The notes beneath the pieces were generated by a model. It worked only from the letters and a program-made list of their open reading frames with translations, was not told where the DNA came from and did not search any database. DNA of 64,000 nucleotides from Boletus sp. NGJ. Lineage: Eukaryota; Basidiomycota; Agaricomycetes; Boletales; Boletaceae. The DNA lies in NCBI GenBank assembly GCA_019096195.1, contig JAGTXK010000197.1, positions 83,039 through 147,038 of the forward strand, written 5' to 3'. The position numbers were made by a program, and so were the translations under genes. Below are positions 22,939 to 36,196 of this stretch, in pieces (positions within the stretch are counted from its first letter, which is position 1; each line of letters opens with the position of its first letter).

Positions 22939-25590
22939 ATGTAATGCATTCAAATGCCTCGATCAATGTGTCTCGTCGTTTGTGCTTGGGCGACAGCACA
23001 ACAGCCACATGGGATATCTGATCGAAAATCTGAGGGTACCATACCCTGAGTCTTCCTGGCGCTAATATATCGTGAGTCTACCAATGTAGGTGAAAGGAAA
23101 GTGACGCGCACCGTTACATGGACCCCCGCGGCCGTGGGTTGGGATGAATTGTTCGCTTGTTGCGTCTGATGGGACGTGAGCTGACGTGACGAGGGTCATC
23201 ATCACCGGAAAGAGACGCACCAGGTCCGCTTCTGTTGCATCCGCAGCACCTTGTCCACCACGAGATGCGTCTTTTTTCGGACGTTTGGGAGTAGTGGTCT
23301 TGCTGCGTGATAAGTCCCTGCATACAAATCCGAGGAACAACGAACCGTTCGCCATTTAATGATTTTGTTCCTCGCCGGCTAAGATATGTTTGACACAGCG
23401 CATTCAATCGTCCTTCAAGGAAATACACTCACCGCCATCCACGAAGGTCCCTCTTGCCTGTCGTCCACTCTCACTGGGGAGTGGGAAGGAGATCGACGAT
23501 CGACAGGTTCGCGTGACTTTCCGGGAAGTCGATCGAGCTTGTGCGACGCACTGGGTCCTTGCGACTCTTCCTGAGCCTCGTCTGCAGCCACCTCTTGACC
23601 ACCATGATGCCCTTGGATGACTCTAGATTTTCCTCTCGACGCGCCTCTGGAGGGTAGGTCGCTGGCGGGTGATCTGATGACTGTGCTACGACATGAGATG
23701 GGCCAACCGGTGGCAGTATCTCGTCCATCCGGGGCTCGGCAGAGGATGCCAGGGACAGAGACTCCAGTAGCGTCAACACGGCAGCAAGAGGAGAATAAAC
23801 TAACCACCCACCTCGTCATAGTCAAATGATTGAGGGGCGGGGGTGCTCGACGGCACCTCAGCCTATGCTTTTGTGAGAACTCGATTCGAGAGGGAAACAA
23901 ATGCACTCGTACATCGAGGAGATCACCATCGTCGTCGGACTCGAGGTGGCTGGACTTGCCAGGATCTTTCTGATGACGGAGTCAGCAAAACTCTTTGGTG
24001 ACGAAATGACATGCGGTGGAGTCACGTACTTTGCTGTCGTGGCCGCTGGGTACCGACGGCCGCTCGTCTTCCTCGTGAGTAGCTACCTATGTAGTTTGTC
24101 AATGTGAGAGGGCCAAGAAAGCACAAATACTTGCATGGAATGGACCGTACAAGTCCGGGAGCACACCGTTGAGGTGACGAACGACAATTTTTCCGTCGTA
24201 TCGCCCAGTCGCGAGGTAGCTACTGTCCTGGGAGATGGCGATTGACCGTATTGCACTCGTCCTCGATGACAGGGCCCGTCCGAGAGAGTGTTCAATGTGT
24301 CCAGGAACACGATCGAAACGGTCTCCAAAGGTGGCGATGAATTTGCCATTCGGGGCGAGAGCGAGAGAGTAGCTGCCACCAGGAATTTGCAATTCGGCGA
24401 GCTGTGACCCAGTGGATGCATCAAAAGAGCTGATTTTCTTGTCCTCGGATGTGGCAAAGATTTGCTGACCGTCGCTCGACCACGCAAGCGGAGTGGCTGC
24501 AGCAAATTCGGGTGTGGTGGTGTCGATGGTGATGAGCTCGTCGCCGTTGCGACTGTCGAAAATGCGGATCGAGCGACCCCAACAGGCAGTGGCGATGTGC
24601 TCGCCACTTGGGGAGAACTGGATTCCAGTGACAGTATGGTCGTGCTCGAGTGGGCCAACAAGTCGCTCTCCGGTTTTGATGCTCCAAATGCTCGCAGCTT
24701 TGCGTAGTCCCAGTGGCCAATCGGGTCGAATCTGGGGAGACATCAACAGCCCCCACAGGGTTGTCGCTCTCCACGTCGACGACTTTTTCACGCAGCTCTC
24801 CGTCCCACACGCTTGCCCCGCTCTCAGTCCCGCACGCTATCCACTTGCCATCTCTCGACACAGATATGGCTGTACACCCTTGTTCCCGTCTGCATTGCGA
24901 CCTCTTGACCGTCTGAAAGTCGCCATCGTCGAATCCCATCGTCGCTCCCGCCCAAAAGATGCTTTCCGTCAGGCTGGAACGCGACTGCGTATACAATACC
25001 CGAGCTAGACGTTGACCGGTGTCAAGTACTATCGTTTGGTCTTCACTGAGATTGTCAGCATTGCTCAATCACATGCACGCCTCGAGCTACCACGCACCGG
25101 TGTTCGTCGACGACATCCTCACCAATGGTACACAGTCGTCGGCTTTGAAGAGTGGAAGAAACAAGGTATTTCGGTTTACTCCTGGTACGCAAAATTTTCG
25201 TTTCCTTTGTTCTCAATGTGGTCCGTTCACACACTGCCTTGTATCTTTGGCGCTTATTCTTACCAGGATCCCAGCTATCTGATCTCGTTGCGATGACCAG
25301 GTAAACAATCAACGTCTGCGAAACCTTCCGTCGTTTCCAAGCGCAGTCTAATGTTTTTTGTATCTACGCTGCGAGGCTATTCACGACGAGTTTACAATCC
25401 GCACATAGAAAATGTGGCAGTTGGAATTCATTTGCATTCTGCAAGTGGTTACCTCCTGCACCTCGTCAAGATGTTCATTGAAATTTTCAAGATGCTTCAT
25501 TCACCTGATTTCCGTTGTCTCCTACTTCATCTTGCATTTGCCGCTGTCCTGTGGGAACAAATGGTTGCTTCTAGCTTCTCTTCCAGATAC
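22939..25590. repeat. WD40 duplicon copy C
   Basis: Third unit, same orientation. Its left flank matches that of copy A (spacer after the Ser-rich gene), while its right end matches copy B, so it is a mosaic. Beyond it, 25690-25860 resembles A's right flank and 26270-26720 resembles B's. Confidence 0.85.
23858..25061 (-). pseudogene. WD40-repeat gene, copy C (multiple frameshifts)
   Basis: Same blades as copies A and B, but split among frames. Breaks occur near the start (about 25045), near 24870 (an extra C relative to B), near 24705, and near 24255-24310 (several single-base insertions). The end of exon 1 reads CAT|GCAAGT where copies A and D have GTAAGT, so the donor is GC instead of GT. 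The small ORF of this unit is also shifted (about 23545). A clear pseudogene. Confidence 0.85.
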
Positions 25591-27225
25591 TCATCGGTTT
25601 TCCCATCGGGCTTGGTGCTTTAGAAATGTCTGGGCCTCTCTTTCAACACCGGGTCACCGATCGTTGTTTCCAAAAATACGAGTCTCCGCTTAGTCCAGGG
25701 CTGGTACCCCAGCGGCTACATCCAACCCTCCTCCATCGCAGGGACCTCCCCGACCAACCCCCACGATGGCGCGGTATCGGTTCGGTTCTACACCAATATA
25801 CAGGGTTCCCAGTAGGGAAATTCTCATCGTGTATCGTGCGTTCGAGATAGATGTCCTTGTCGTGTCCAGCTCGATGCCGGAAAAGATCTGTTCGTCCTGC
25901 TGTCGCTGTGTCGCTACCATGTGTGTTTTCCACGGGTTAGCGAAATATGATTTGCTTGTGCAGATACTCCAGGGACCCACGCGGTGAAGAGACGTCTGGA
26001 AAGCCGTCGGGTTGTCGGATCATCTGGATGTGAGCTAAACGGCGACGAAAGGCCGTACGATAAATCGGACGTTATCGTATGTGGGTGCTCGTTGGCAGTT
26101 TATACGCGCATCTTTCTCTCAAATCTTGATCAGGGACACCACCATCACCGGAGATAGTGGTCTACTTTCGCTCGCAATCTCGCACAATTTATCATTCTGG
26201 GATTCTCAACGCGACGCGGGCCTTCGCCGCGTGGTTTGAGAGTTGTTTAACATGCGATCGTCTCCGGGGCGGGCATGACCCGAGGTTGTCGCGTCACGAT
26301 TTGCAAGTATGCTTTTGTCCTCCCCGACTGACAAGCACCGAGACCAATTTCGTCCACGCGTCGAACCACGACAGGTATCATGCTCGATTGGTTTCCGTCT
26401 CGTCGTCGTCCTACCCATACATTAAAGGCGCATGTTTTCGCCACCAGCAACTACCCCTTCAAACCACCATACTTATGCCACCCAGTTTCCATGGCGGTTC
26501 TCGCCACAACACATGCACGCATACAGGCTCAAACGCTCGAGCTCAGACACTTGACGCTCTCTGACGTTGCTCCCCATCCCTCGGCGGTCGTTGCGGGTGG
26601 GAGTTGGCAACACCTCTGACAGGCACGGGCGGACGCCCGTCGTCTTGCCCACCCTGCTGATCCGTTTGATCGTGGACACGCATCATCAACGCAAGATCTA
26701 TTCGCCAATGTTCGGATCCGACTCCATGCCTCGCTATAGGTTGACCTGCCGGATATCTGACCATGCGATCCCCTCCATTCATTTCACGTTTCGAGTGCTA
26801 AATGCTGTCGCGACGCCACATGTTGCAGCGATGCGATTAAATCCGACATTTCAGCGCTCGTGCGACACCTTGGCGGAAACCCCCGCCGCCGCCGCCGCCA
26901 TAGTACATACGTCCTGTTTCATTCAAACGTTTACACGTATGGTTCGTGACAAGACAGTTTTTTAATTGGCATGCCGAAAACATGGCGCAAAATGACCCAT
27001 CCTCCATACTTAGTCACAAAACCCCAAATCCAAGCTCTCTAAGTGATGTAAAGAAGATGTAGATGAAACACTGGTAAACCAAGAAAGATATGGACCAGGG
27101 AGGGAATCCCGTGTGCGTGGAAGGATTGAGAATCGGGGTTGGGTTGCGGAGAAATAGATTATTGCAGAGCGCCTTCGTGAGACATGTCGTGCAGTTCGCC
27201 ACAAATGGGGGGTACTAAGTTAGAT
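25591..27225. other. No gene recognised; duplicated fragments
   Basis: Holds diverged duplicates of 16.5-16.7 kb and 20.56-20.95 kb (see duplicons) and a short (CCG)n run at about 26884-26900. Remaining short ORFs show no domain. Confidence 0.45.
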
Positions 27226-27245
27226 GGGGGGGGGGGGGGGGGGGG
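27226..27245 (+). repeat. G20 homopolymer
   Basis: Twenty consecutive G residues downstream of the chitin synthase stop codon (27491). Seen directly; length may be affected by sequencing. Confidence 0.9.
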
Positions 27246-27490
27246 AAGAGTTGAGAGTCTGTAAACGAGTCCATGGCAAGCGAGAGAATTGAAAGGGGAA
27301 AAAAACCTCAGGTATCATATAACACGAGAGTAAAGGTGGGGTCCACGAGCAAAAAGCGTCATCCAGTCCAACCAGCATTGCAAAAGTGTACGATATCGGA
27401 TAACATCAGAGAGATAGACAGCAGGCACAGACACAGGACAGCTGATGTCGCTCAAGCGTCCAACTACGGTCGGTCCATCTACGATTGTGG

Positions 27491-30400
27491 TTAGTACCCA
27501 GCCCCGTGAGCTCCGGATTGTGGAGCGGCTGCACCGGGCGGTAGGCTGAACGCCGTCGATGAGCGTGAATACCGGTTCTGAGCTGCTTGTGACGTTGGCC
27601 GTCTTGCCGTCGGTCTCGCAACTCTACGCACTCCATCCGGACCAGGTACTGGGCCATTGTCCGATAGGCTCACGCCACGAGATTGCCGTTGATTAGGTAC
27701 ATGCGGTGGCAAGTCTTCTGGCTCCATGGCATATCCACCATACTGATCATCATAGGCAATCGCTTGCGCTTCGGAAGGCCGGAACGGATTTGGGGTCTCG
27801 CCCGGGTACTGACTTGAGATGGTAGCGTTACGAAGGACGCCGCCGTTGTTTCCAGCTGCGCGGGCGACTTGGGCATCAAACTGGGGGTAGCGCGGTACGT
27901 GGGTTTCAGAGTAGACATCCTTGTATTGATCTTGAGGGGTGGAGACCAAGCGTTGATTAGACATCGAGCCCATGTCGGAAGCGTACGCGATGTCTTCGCT
28001 CGAACGGGAAATTCCGACCGATGACGCAGAACCAACCGACGTGAGTGTCCTGTTGGTAGACAATGGAGCGGGAAGCACCAGTGGGCCACTATCGTACCGC
28101 TGCCTTGCACCACCAGGCACTGAGGGTGAAGACTCCGAAGTGGACGAATCAGGACCGCCGTTTGAAGGTGGATGGTTGATGTCAGATGTCGAAGCCATTG
28201 AATATCTGTTACTGCTCCAACAACGATCAGTTGGTTGCCCAATCGAACGGACGTGCACTCACCTCCTGTCGATCATCGAGTCGCGCGACTGTAAACCACC
28301 CTTCCAGCGACGTTCCCGTTCAAATTCCGCCCATCGCTTCATAACGATATGGGAGGAATCAAATTCGCCCTCCTTGTCGCCGTGGTCACCACCCTTGTCG
28401 CCGGCAACCCGACGCGTTTGTCCCCACGAGAAGTCGTCGAAGTGCCAAAACGCATAGGCGGGTAGAAGACCGTTCCAGATCGGAAGAGAGAGAAGATAAA
28501 TGACCATCCATCCAAGGTAAGCAACCTTGCGTGACGTGACGACGATTAGAAGACCCGGAAGACCAAGAACGAATCCCAACAGGATGAGCGGGATGAGCGT
28601 GTCAGGTCCATTGGGGATGATGGAGATGATGACAAGGTAGAGTGTGAAACTGATAGCTGCCGGTAAAACCAGTGTACCCATCAACTCCATTCCAACGACA
28701 AACTGCATCGAGAAGCAGAAAGTGCCGCAGAGATCACGGACAAGAACAAGCTCGAAGAGGTTGTGGACGGTCGAGTTGATCCAACGGCGACGCTGTGACA
28801 AGAGAACGCGGAAGGAATCAGGAACGATCGTCTTGCAGACCGCTTGGGGACAGAACATGTTCTTTCGCCGAGGGAAGGTCTTGAGCAATAGGGTAGTGAG
28901 GTACCGATCTTCACCAAGGAGGAGCAGATTCTTCTTGTGAAGCGTGTCGACCACGTTTTCTGAATAGTGCTCCACGATGTCTGGGTTGGCCAAGACAGGG
29001 ACCCAATACCCACTGTCACCTTTGGGAGCTTTGATCCTGTACATGCTGAAACAACCTGGTAAACAAGTAACACCACCAAACATAGCTTCGAATGCCTTGG
29101 TCAAATGGTGTGAGATGTAGTACTCAAAGACTTGAAACACACATGTTAGTCACCCTGTAGGTGGACGCAACATCCACGCACCTTGCATCATGGTAACGAA
29201 GTTATCAGTCTTGTTCGCGATCTTCGTCTCACCGCAGAGCCCCATAATATCAACATCCACAACCATACACGAGACCATGCGCGTCAACGAATCGGGGAAC
29301 ACCTTCGTATCGGCATCCACACAAAGCACTAGCTCATACCGATCCGGACTGACGCCTGTTGCCCTCCACATCGAGTTGAAGAACTCATACTCGAATGTCG
29401 TCATACGTTCGTCGAACATGACTTTTTGAAGGAATGCCATCAGAACGATCTGAGAATCGCGTTTACCACGGTTTCCAGGTTTCGGGTCGTTAACCTCATG
29501 TTGGTTGCCAACCTTGGCAACAAGAATCATCGGAACACGTTGCTGCTTTGTATGTTCGACCGTGGCATCGTCATAATCATAGAAACCAGCGTAGACCTTA
29601 GCCATATTGTGTCGCTTATGGCCGTCAGCGATAGCGACATACGAGTGGGGCTGAACTTCATCAGGTTGGATGACGAAATCCTTCATCATGGACAAACAAA
29701 TGTCGGGTGTTGTGAGCGTATTTCCTGCACCCTTGACCATACCGTCAGCAATGACCAAGACGAGTTTGTGGCTGTTGGGGTAATCTGTGGTGGCAAGTGA
29801 ATCGATCGTCGTTCGTAGACCTTCCACAGACTCGGAGTATGCGGTGACAAGACAGATGGTGTGGACAAGGGGGAAGTTGAATGGTTCGAAGTCGGGAGGA
29901 GGCTGGGGAACGACACCGTGAAGCGGGAAGGGGCATGGCGTATCTACAAATGACGAGCGTGCTGAAAATCCACGCATCGATGACTCAGCGACTGATGTCG
30001 TGCTCCTCGAGAAACGGTAACCAGGCGAGTCAGGAGGTGATCCCTTTCCAGGAATTCTGGGCGTCAAATATGCAGTGCTACGCTTGTTCGGCACGTCGAG
30101 CAAGCCATAGGCTGTCGGCGGGCGAGGGTTAGGGCCTTTCGGAGCATTCTCGACAGGAGTGAAACGAGAGGTAGAGGGGAATACTGAACGCTTATTGCTC
30201 TTTCCAGCGCGTAGGCCACCCTTCAAAACGTTGGGTCGGTATTGGCTTGGTGCAGGGCGGTAGATATCATTGGACCAGGCCTCGATCTCCTCAGAGCGTT
30301 GCATCCGCTGCTCGTAAGTCTCCCGAGGGAAATTGCCGAGTTTCCAAGAGTAGAACCATGAGAACAAGACGGCCATAGCGAAGCGAATGGTAACGACACC

Positions 30401-32103
30401 AACAATGAAAATGAGGGAAAGGTAGAGGACGACGGCTGAAGCAACGCAGCCAATGCTATTGCTGTCGATAAACCCAACAGTGACAATGTCCTCGAGACAT
30501 TTACCAAGCTGATGGTCGCCAGCGCGAATGAGCATCATGGTGATATCCTTTCCATTGTAGACGCCATTCGCATTCTTCATCTCGTCAAAGAGCGACGGGT
30601 AATGAACATAGGAAGTGCTCAGCCAATTAAGCAGATCAAAGTCAAGCACATAGCTATATCAGGAGGTCAATGTCAACAGGAAAAGAAACAGACAATACAA
30701 TCTTACGATTCAAACACTGCCAGGTTACGATTCGTTGCAGCAACGTCGTCCCACGTGTAGTATACCTGTCCAAGAGGCGTCATGCTGGATTGCTCTTGCC
30801 TGGCCTGTGAAGACACGTGACAATTGGTGCTATCTCCGTACCCGGTCGAGTTGACTGAAGTAGATTGTGGATTGTAGACGTTGCACGGGAAGTACCATTC
30901 CAAAGCCTCTCCAGTCCCGTTAATTGGTGATCCACTAGCCAAAGTGATGTAGCCCAAGCAGTTTTGATTGACATTCTGGAACAAAAAGCTTGCATCGTTT
31001 GACGAAAGGTTCCAGCCACCAGTAATGAGTGGGTTCGTTTGGCCATTGAATCCGGTAGCGGCGGGATGTTTGAAATTCGAGAAATCGTAGGCGTAGCCGT
31101 GAATGATCACCGAACTGTTGCTAATTTGACCCTGGAGATATCGATTCGGAGGTGTCCCACAAACTGTTTCCGTGAAGCCAAAGGTGATGAAACCGACACC
31201 AGCCATTTCCCCAAAAATGATGCTGAGTAAACCCATTTTCTCCCTCCATGCGCGCTGTTGCTCCGGGGTCCGCATACCTGATGACATCGGTGAGACCCTG
31301 TGGCACAGCAAAAGTCTAACGTCACCTACCACTTGCTCTGAGTAAAAAGGAGGGGATCCAACATGTGATGAAATAGCAATACATGAACCAACAATCCTTT
31401 GGTCCCGGTCCGATGCCATCGAGGCATTTTCTGGGATTACCATCCGGTACAGTCAACGGAGTAGTGGATAGACTGGACTGTGGACGTTTCCGGCGCAAAG
31501 TAGTAGCCCCACGCTTGAAGTGTGCAAGACCCGACTCCTGCACATCCTCCTCTCGCCCAAGCAATGATTTTCCGCGACGAAGTCTCTGCGGATAGTTCCC
31601 GGTAGCTAGGTTTCGGATTAGGCGAACAGTGTCATTTTTTTCCCCTTGAAAGATAACCTACTGGAAGGTTGCACGCCTACTTCTGCCATCTGCTCGACAT
31701 GAGTTCGATAATGCCACTGGCGATGGCCAGGTTCGATCTTTTCTCTGTCAGGTCTGACCAGACTCTTCTTCCTACCCACCATGCCACGCTCCAAAAAATC
31801 GCCAGTCTCTGCGTCTGGGTGTGGTGGAGAGAATTGGTTTTGGTACGCAGAGTGCATGGTTCGTTGACGGGGACCATCGAGAGTGCCCTGCCTGTCGCCA
31901 CGTTCAATATTCTGAAACGTGATGTTGGGTTGGGCAGAGCGAGGACTGAGTGGTGGTTGTCCATAACCATAATATGCGCCTGGAGGTGGCGACGTGGGCG
32001 GTGGTGGCGGTAACGGCTGCGAGTACGGCTGTTGGGTAGGGTAAGAGGGTGGTTGAGGACGGCTGAGTCGAGTGGGGCGTTGCTGTTGTTGCGGATAGCT
32101 CAT
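27491..32103 (-). CDS. Chitin synthase, class IV type
   Basis: Membrane glycosyltransferase making cell-wall chitin from UDP-GlcNAc. Six exons: 32103-31662, 31605-31330, 31277-30707, 30653-29182, 29130-28263 and 28211-27491, giving 1,449 residues; all phases agree. The N-terminus is Pro/Gln-rich, followed by [20 protein letters not shown], characteristic of the long class IV enzymes, and two TM helices before the extracellular loop. The catalytic Chitin_synth_2 region has [43 protein letters not shown] and the hallmark [15 protein letters not shown]. Several TM helices follow, then a Ser/Pro-rich cytosolic tail. No myosin motor, so not class V/VII. Confidence 0.95.
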
Positions 32104-35100
32104 TGCGAGACGGAGGCGCAGCGGCGGTGGGGATGGCCCGCTCGCTGGGTATTGTCGAATTGGTTGCCCGGAATATGAAAGGAGATGGTGTCAAAGGAAA
32201 AGAGCGGCGAGGTGAGAGAGACGGAGGAGGGGTGGGACTGGTGCAGGATGAAGATAGTGACGATGGGTCAATGGGAATCAACACTCATCACCAACTGGTC
32301 ATCCGCCCATGCCGTTGGATCGCAAAAAAATATCATTTTATTCTACACATCGCTGTGCGCTCTCTAGTTTACATGGTTTGTCCCTCTCAGAGCAGTGGCC
32401 AGCTCAGTGAAAAAGAAACAGAATGGATGAGGTTGGCCATTGGCCATGCGGTAGAAACGTGCAGCGTTTCAAAGTTATTGTTTTTCTAATGTTACCAAGT
32501 GTTTACCACGAACGTTTGGTTCTCATGGCGAGGGGCATGGGAACAGGCACACATCATTATTTCTGTGTCTTACCCTTTGGTCGCCCCACTAGTACACTGG
32601 CAGAGCATCTCAAATAGGGCTGTGGATATCATCTCTAGTAAGTACGTGCAGTCTACACCCTCACCGTCAGTGTCGCGGCTCAGGGTAGCATTCTTTCGCC
32701 CTTTGACACAGGCAGTTCTTTTAGGACTCCTGCGTTACTCCTGAAATCAACTGCGCGTCCCATGCACTGCCTGTTTCCCTGCGCCTGTGCAGCGCAATTA
32801 GCTCGTCGTACCGTCGGTTTCAGCAAACCGTTCGGAACGTCGGTGATTTCACATCGCCATTACTTCAGATTCACGCAACCAATCGCAAGCAACTGAGCAG
32901 GTCCGATGACATACCGGTGGCGGCGGGTGCCCATTAGACCATCGGTGCTTCCCAGGTTTATACTTGTCTGCCTTGAGTAGAACACAAAGGCAAACGAAGA
33001 CCGTCATCGCTTTCCACTATGGGCTATACAGTGGCTATCCAATAAATGCACGTAAGGGACATTCGTACCTGACAAATTAAAGCTCATCCCCTCGAAATGA
33101 CGTGTTGAACTATTCTAGTGGGCCACCGTATACACATGCGTAGATCGGGCGGTCGACGTATGCGGGGGAGTCCCTCGCTCAAGGGCAACTCAACTTCCCC
33201 CCAGTCCCGATCGCACGCGGATACGGAAACCATGACCTCAACCGTGTGCGCCCCCTCAAGCGATCGAGGTCGACCATTCAGTATGACGTGAGTGCCATGA
33301 TAAACGTGGGGTTCCCTATCTCAAATCTCGTCAAGGGTAATGAAACTGTATATGAAACAAGCAGTCCTCAAACCAGATGGGCGTTCTCATCCACCATTAC
33401 TTCTGGCATACGTTCTTCGCATGTTAGATAGACAAAACCAGCACTGACCACGAGAGTCGTTGCATCTTCCATCGTTACCCCGTGCACCTAAAAGGAAGCC
33501 ACACGTCATCCGTCCGCACCCCCGCACTCCCCCAACCTTGTTCGCCATCACGAAACGCACCATCAGGGCCTCCGAGACAATCAAAAAGGGAGTCGATTTT
33601 TGACAAACTCCGTTCATTGCCCATGATGGCGTCATGACATCACCGCCAGAAGCTGGGAACACGAAAAATACACGCGTTCCCCATGGCACAGCACGCGTCT
33701 GCCACGCGCCGCCGTTTCTCCCGCAACGTTTTCCTCCTTCGGCATAGTTTTCGAATGCGCACTTTCCTCCCCACAAAGTGTCCGAACAAGGGAGGCATCA
33801 GTTCGTACCATTATAACCAGAGTTGGTTTTGTTGTGGGTGTCAATGCGACGCTGTCACCCCACGCTTTATGCCCGTGTCGTCCTGTCCAGGCGCACGTCA
33901 TTTGCAGATGATTGGCCCGGCATTGATTCTACTTACCCCTATGATGCGCAAGAGCGCGGTCCCAATACGCGTGCTGTGAAGCCTCGGACTCGCGTGCCAC
34001 ACCACTGACACGCGACTGTGCACCCATGTGCACTCCTACCGGCTCTCCCAACCTCCGAGGTGAGAGGACCTGTGGTTCATCGCAATGGACAGGATAGACG
34101 CAAAGAATGGAGCAGAAGCCACTGCGACCAACACGTTGCCTTGAAGTCGTTTTGCACAGCTACGCCAGGACCGCCCTCAGGCTCCTATCCTTTTTCGCCT
34201 TGGTTCTCACCGACTGATCTTAATCCTTACCCACGCGGTGCCGACGAGGAAAACATCCCTGATGGGTCAACCTGCTGCTTCTCACACCGCATGCCGTGCG
34301 GACCAACACGCAAGACGGTCCTTCTGGTCGGGGAAGAAAAGCAGGGTCCTTGTGCACGCTCGCCAGTACATATCTTCGATAAGCAAAAGCGTAGGACCTA
34401 TATCTACGATATATTGCGAATGGTTTCATTTTCGTCCACCGTTCTGACGTGATAAGGATGGATCACGTGCAGTGCTGTTCATTTCGGAGTGATTGCAATT
34501 CGCACTTGGGCGCGGAAGAACCTGCCAAGTACGCTCCGAAGTCCGGACGCCACCAGGCAAGAACGCCGACGCAATCATTCGAAAGAGAAGGCAGAAAAGG
34601 GCATGTCAGATTGATATTCGGTGGATGATTGGTCTGATAAGACAGTCCTGCCTGAGTGGCAGAGAAATGACAGCGCCCATCTCCGATGAGCGGACGCGAA
34701 AGGCAAGTGTACCGCTCCCGACCCCTTGGTCGGCTATGTGCTGTCATATCGATCTGGGATAAACGTATCCAGCGTGGCGCAAGTTATCTGACCGAACGCG
34801 TTCGCATGAAAAGTCGCCAAGAGCACAGCCAGACAAGATCCAACGCGCGCGCGAGGGAGAGATAATAAACCGCCTCCGAATTGGCAAAATGATCGATATC
34901 ACATGTCGAATTTCCGAGGACGACGAGGTCCATGGTGTTTTTTCTTTCCGTTGAAAAATGGACTGCCTGAGCATTGCCATGGCCCGTTATCGATTTATCA
35001 TTCGACGTGCCTAAGGATCGTGATCTCCTCATCATGTATAGATTCCCCATTGATGTGATGTATCATTTTGATCACTCCGCAGATCGAAGCAGGGAAGCAA

Positions 35101-36196
35101 GGACGCAAAACATCCCTGGTTTTCTTCCATAACTATCACTGAATTTCAACATCAACGACTCTGCAGTGCCGAAACTAGGCCTGGCTTGGCATCCTGCGCG
35201 GGCAGTGTCAAATGAGCGGGACATGATCGTACAGTCATGAAGATGAACCAGAGGCACACCAGTGAGTGCTATAGCGAAGAGGAGACCATGAGGCGGAAGG
35301 AGCCCCGTTGGGCCTCACATTACCATCGGAGAACACGCGGTTTCCTAGAATATAATCTCGCAAGGTTCATCCTTTCCATCTGTAGTTATGCGGCACCTCA
35401 GGACCATTAAACACAAGATCAACTGACCAGCGTGGGAGTTGGATATATTCATCCGAAATGGTGGCAGTGGCATACGGCTGCGCTAGCCAAGGTCCGCGAC
35501 TCTCGTTCGTGTTTCGTGCACGATATCCAGCCCGCCGTGGAGCGGAGAGCCTGAGGAATCATACGAAAGCCAGATGGGGGGCAAGTGACATCGTGTCGCC
35601 CCATGTGAGTCTGAAACGACCGCATGTTGGGAAAACCTGAATATCAACGACATTCGACCTCTCCGAGTAATGGTCTCCTAATTTGCTGTCTGCATTAAAG
35701 TGAGACTCCGAGACCGTCTCATTGGACCGGTTTTGGAATAGATCTCGCCAAAGTCATGCCCTCGGCGATCCCATCTAGAGAGGGAACGAGGATCGGTTAT
35801 GCTGTTGTCGGTAAATGACCGAAATTGCGTCACCAAGCCAACAACGGGAACGTTCACTGGTCCAAATGATCGATGAGAGGAGTAAGCAGTCCATTGCTAC
35901 GGTCCCGCAGGTGTTGGAATGGAAAGCACGCCCATTCCGCCTGGCTTTCGCTCACATTCTCCCGCACCTCATCCTAAGAGCGATGATCTTGCTTTATTCG
36001 AATCGGGGATCCGACCAATACGTAGGTGGAGCAATTCTACACATGAGATGCCTGAAGATACTGCTGAGACACGATGTGCAGCAGTGTTGAACAAGCGAGC
36101 CGGGTATAAAATGTCGGAGAACTGAGCAACTGAGGATCAGCAAAAAAAATTACTCCTCTCTCCAACTCTCTCATCCACATACCTCCACAGCTCACA
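32104..36196. other. 4.1 kb without a recognisable gene
   Basis: Separates chitin synthase (-) from thioredoxin gene 3 (+). Short ORFs in all frames have no homology I recognise and no splice pattern joining them. No tRNA, rRNA or transposon signature was found by eye. It could hold promoters, a non-coding RNA or a decayed element. Confidence 0.4.

Noticed and set aside
31121-31306. Possible extra exon [13 protein letters not shown] in the chitin synthase
   Set aside because: Reading from the acceptor before GTATGCGG gives the conserved AWREKM block in frame; the other frame soon stops.
32390-32420. tRNA-like A-box (AGCTCAGTG)
   Set aside because: No matching B-box or cloverleaf could be drawn around it.
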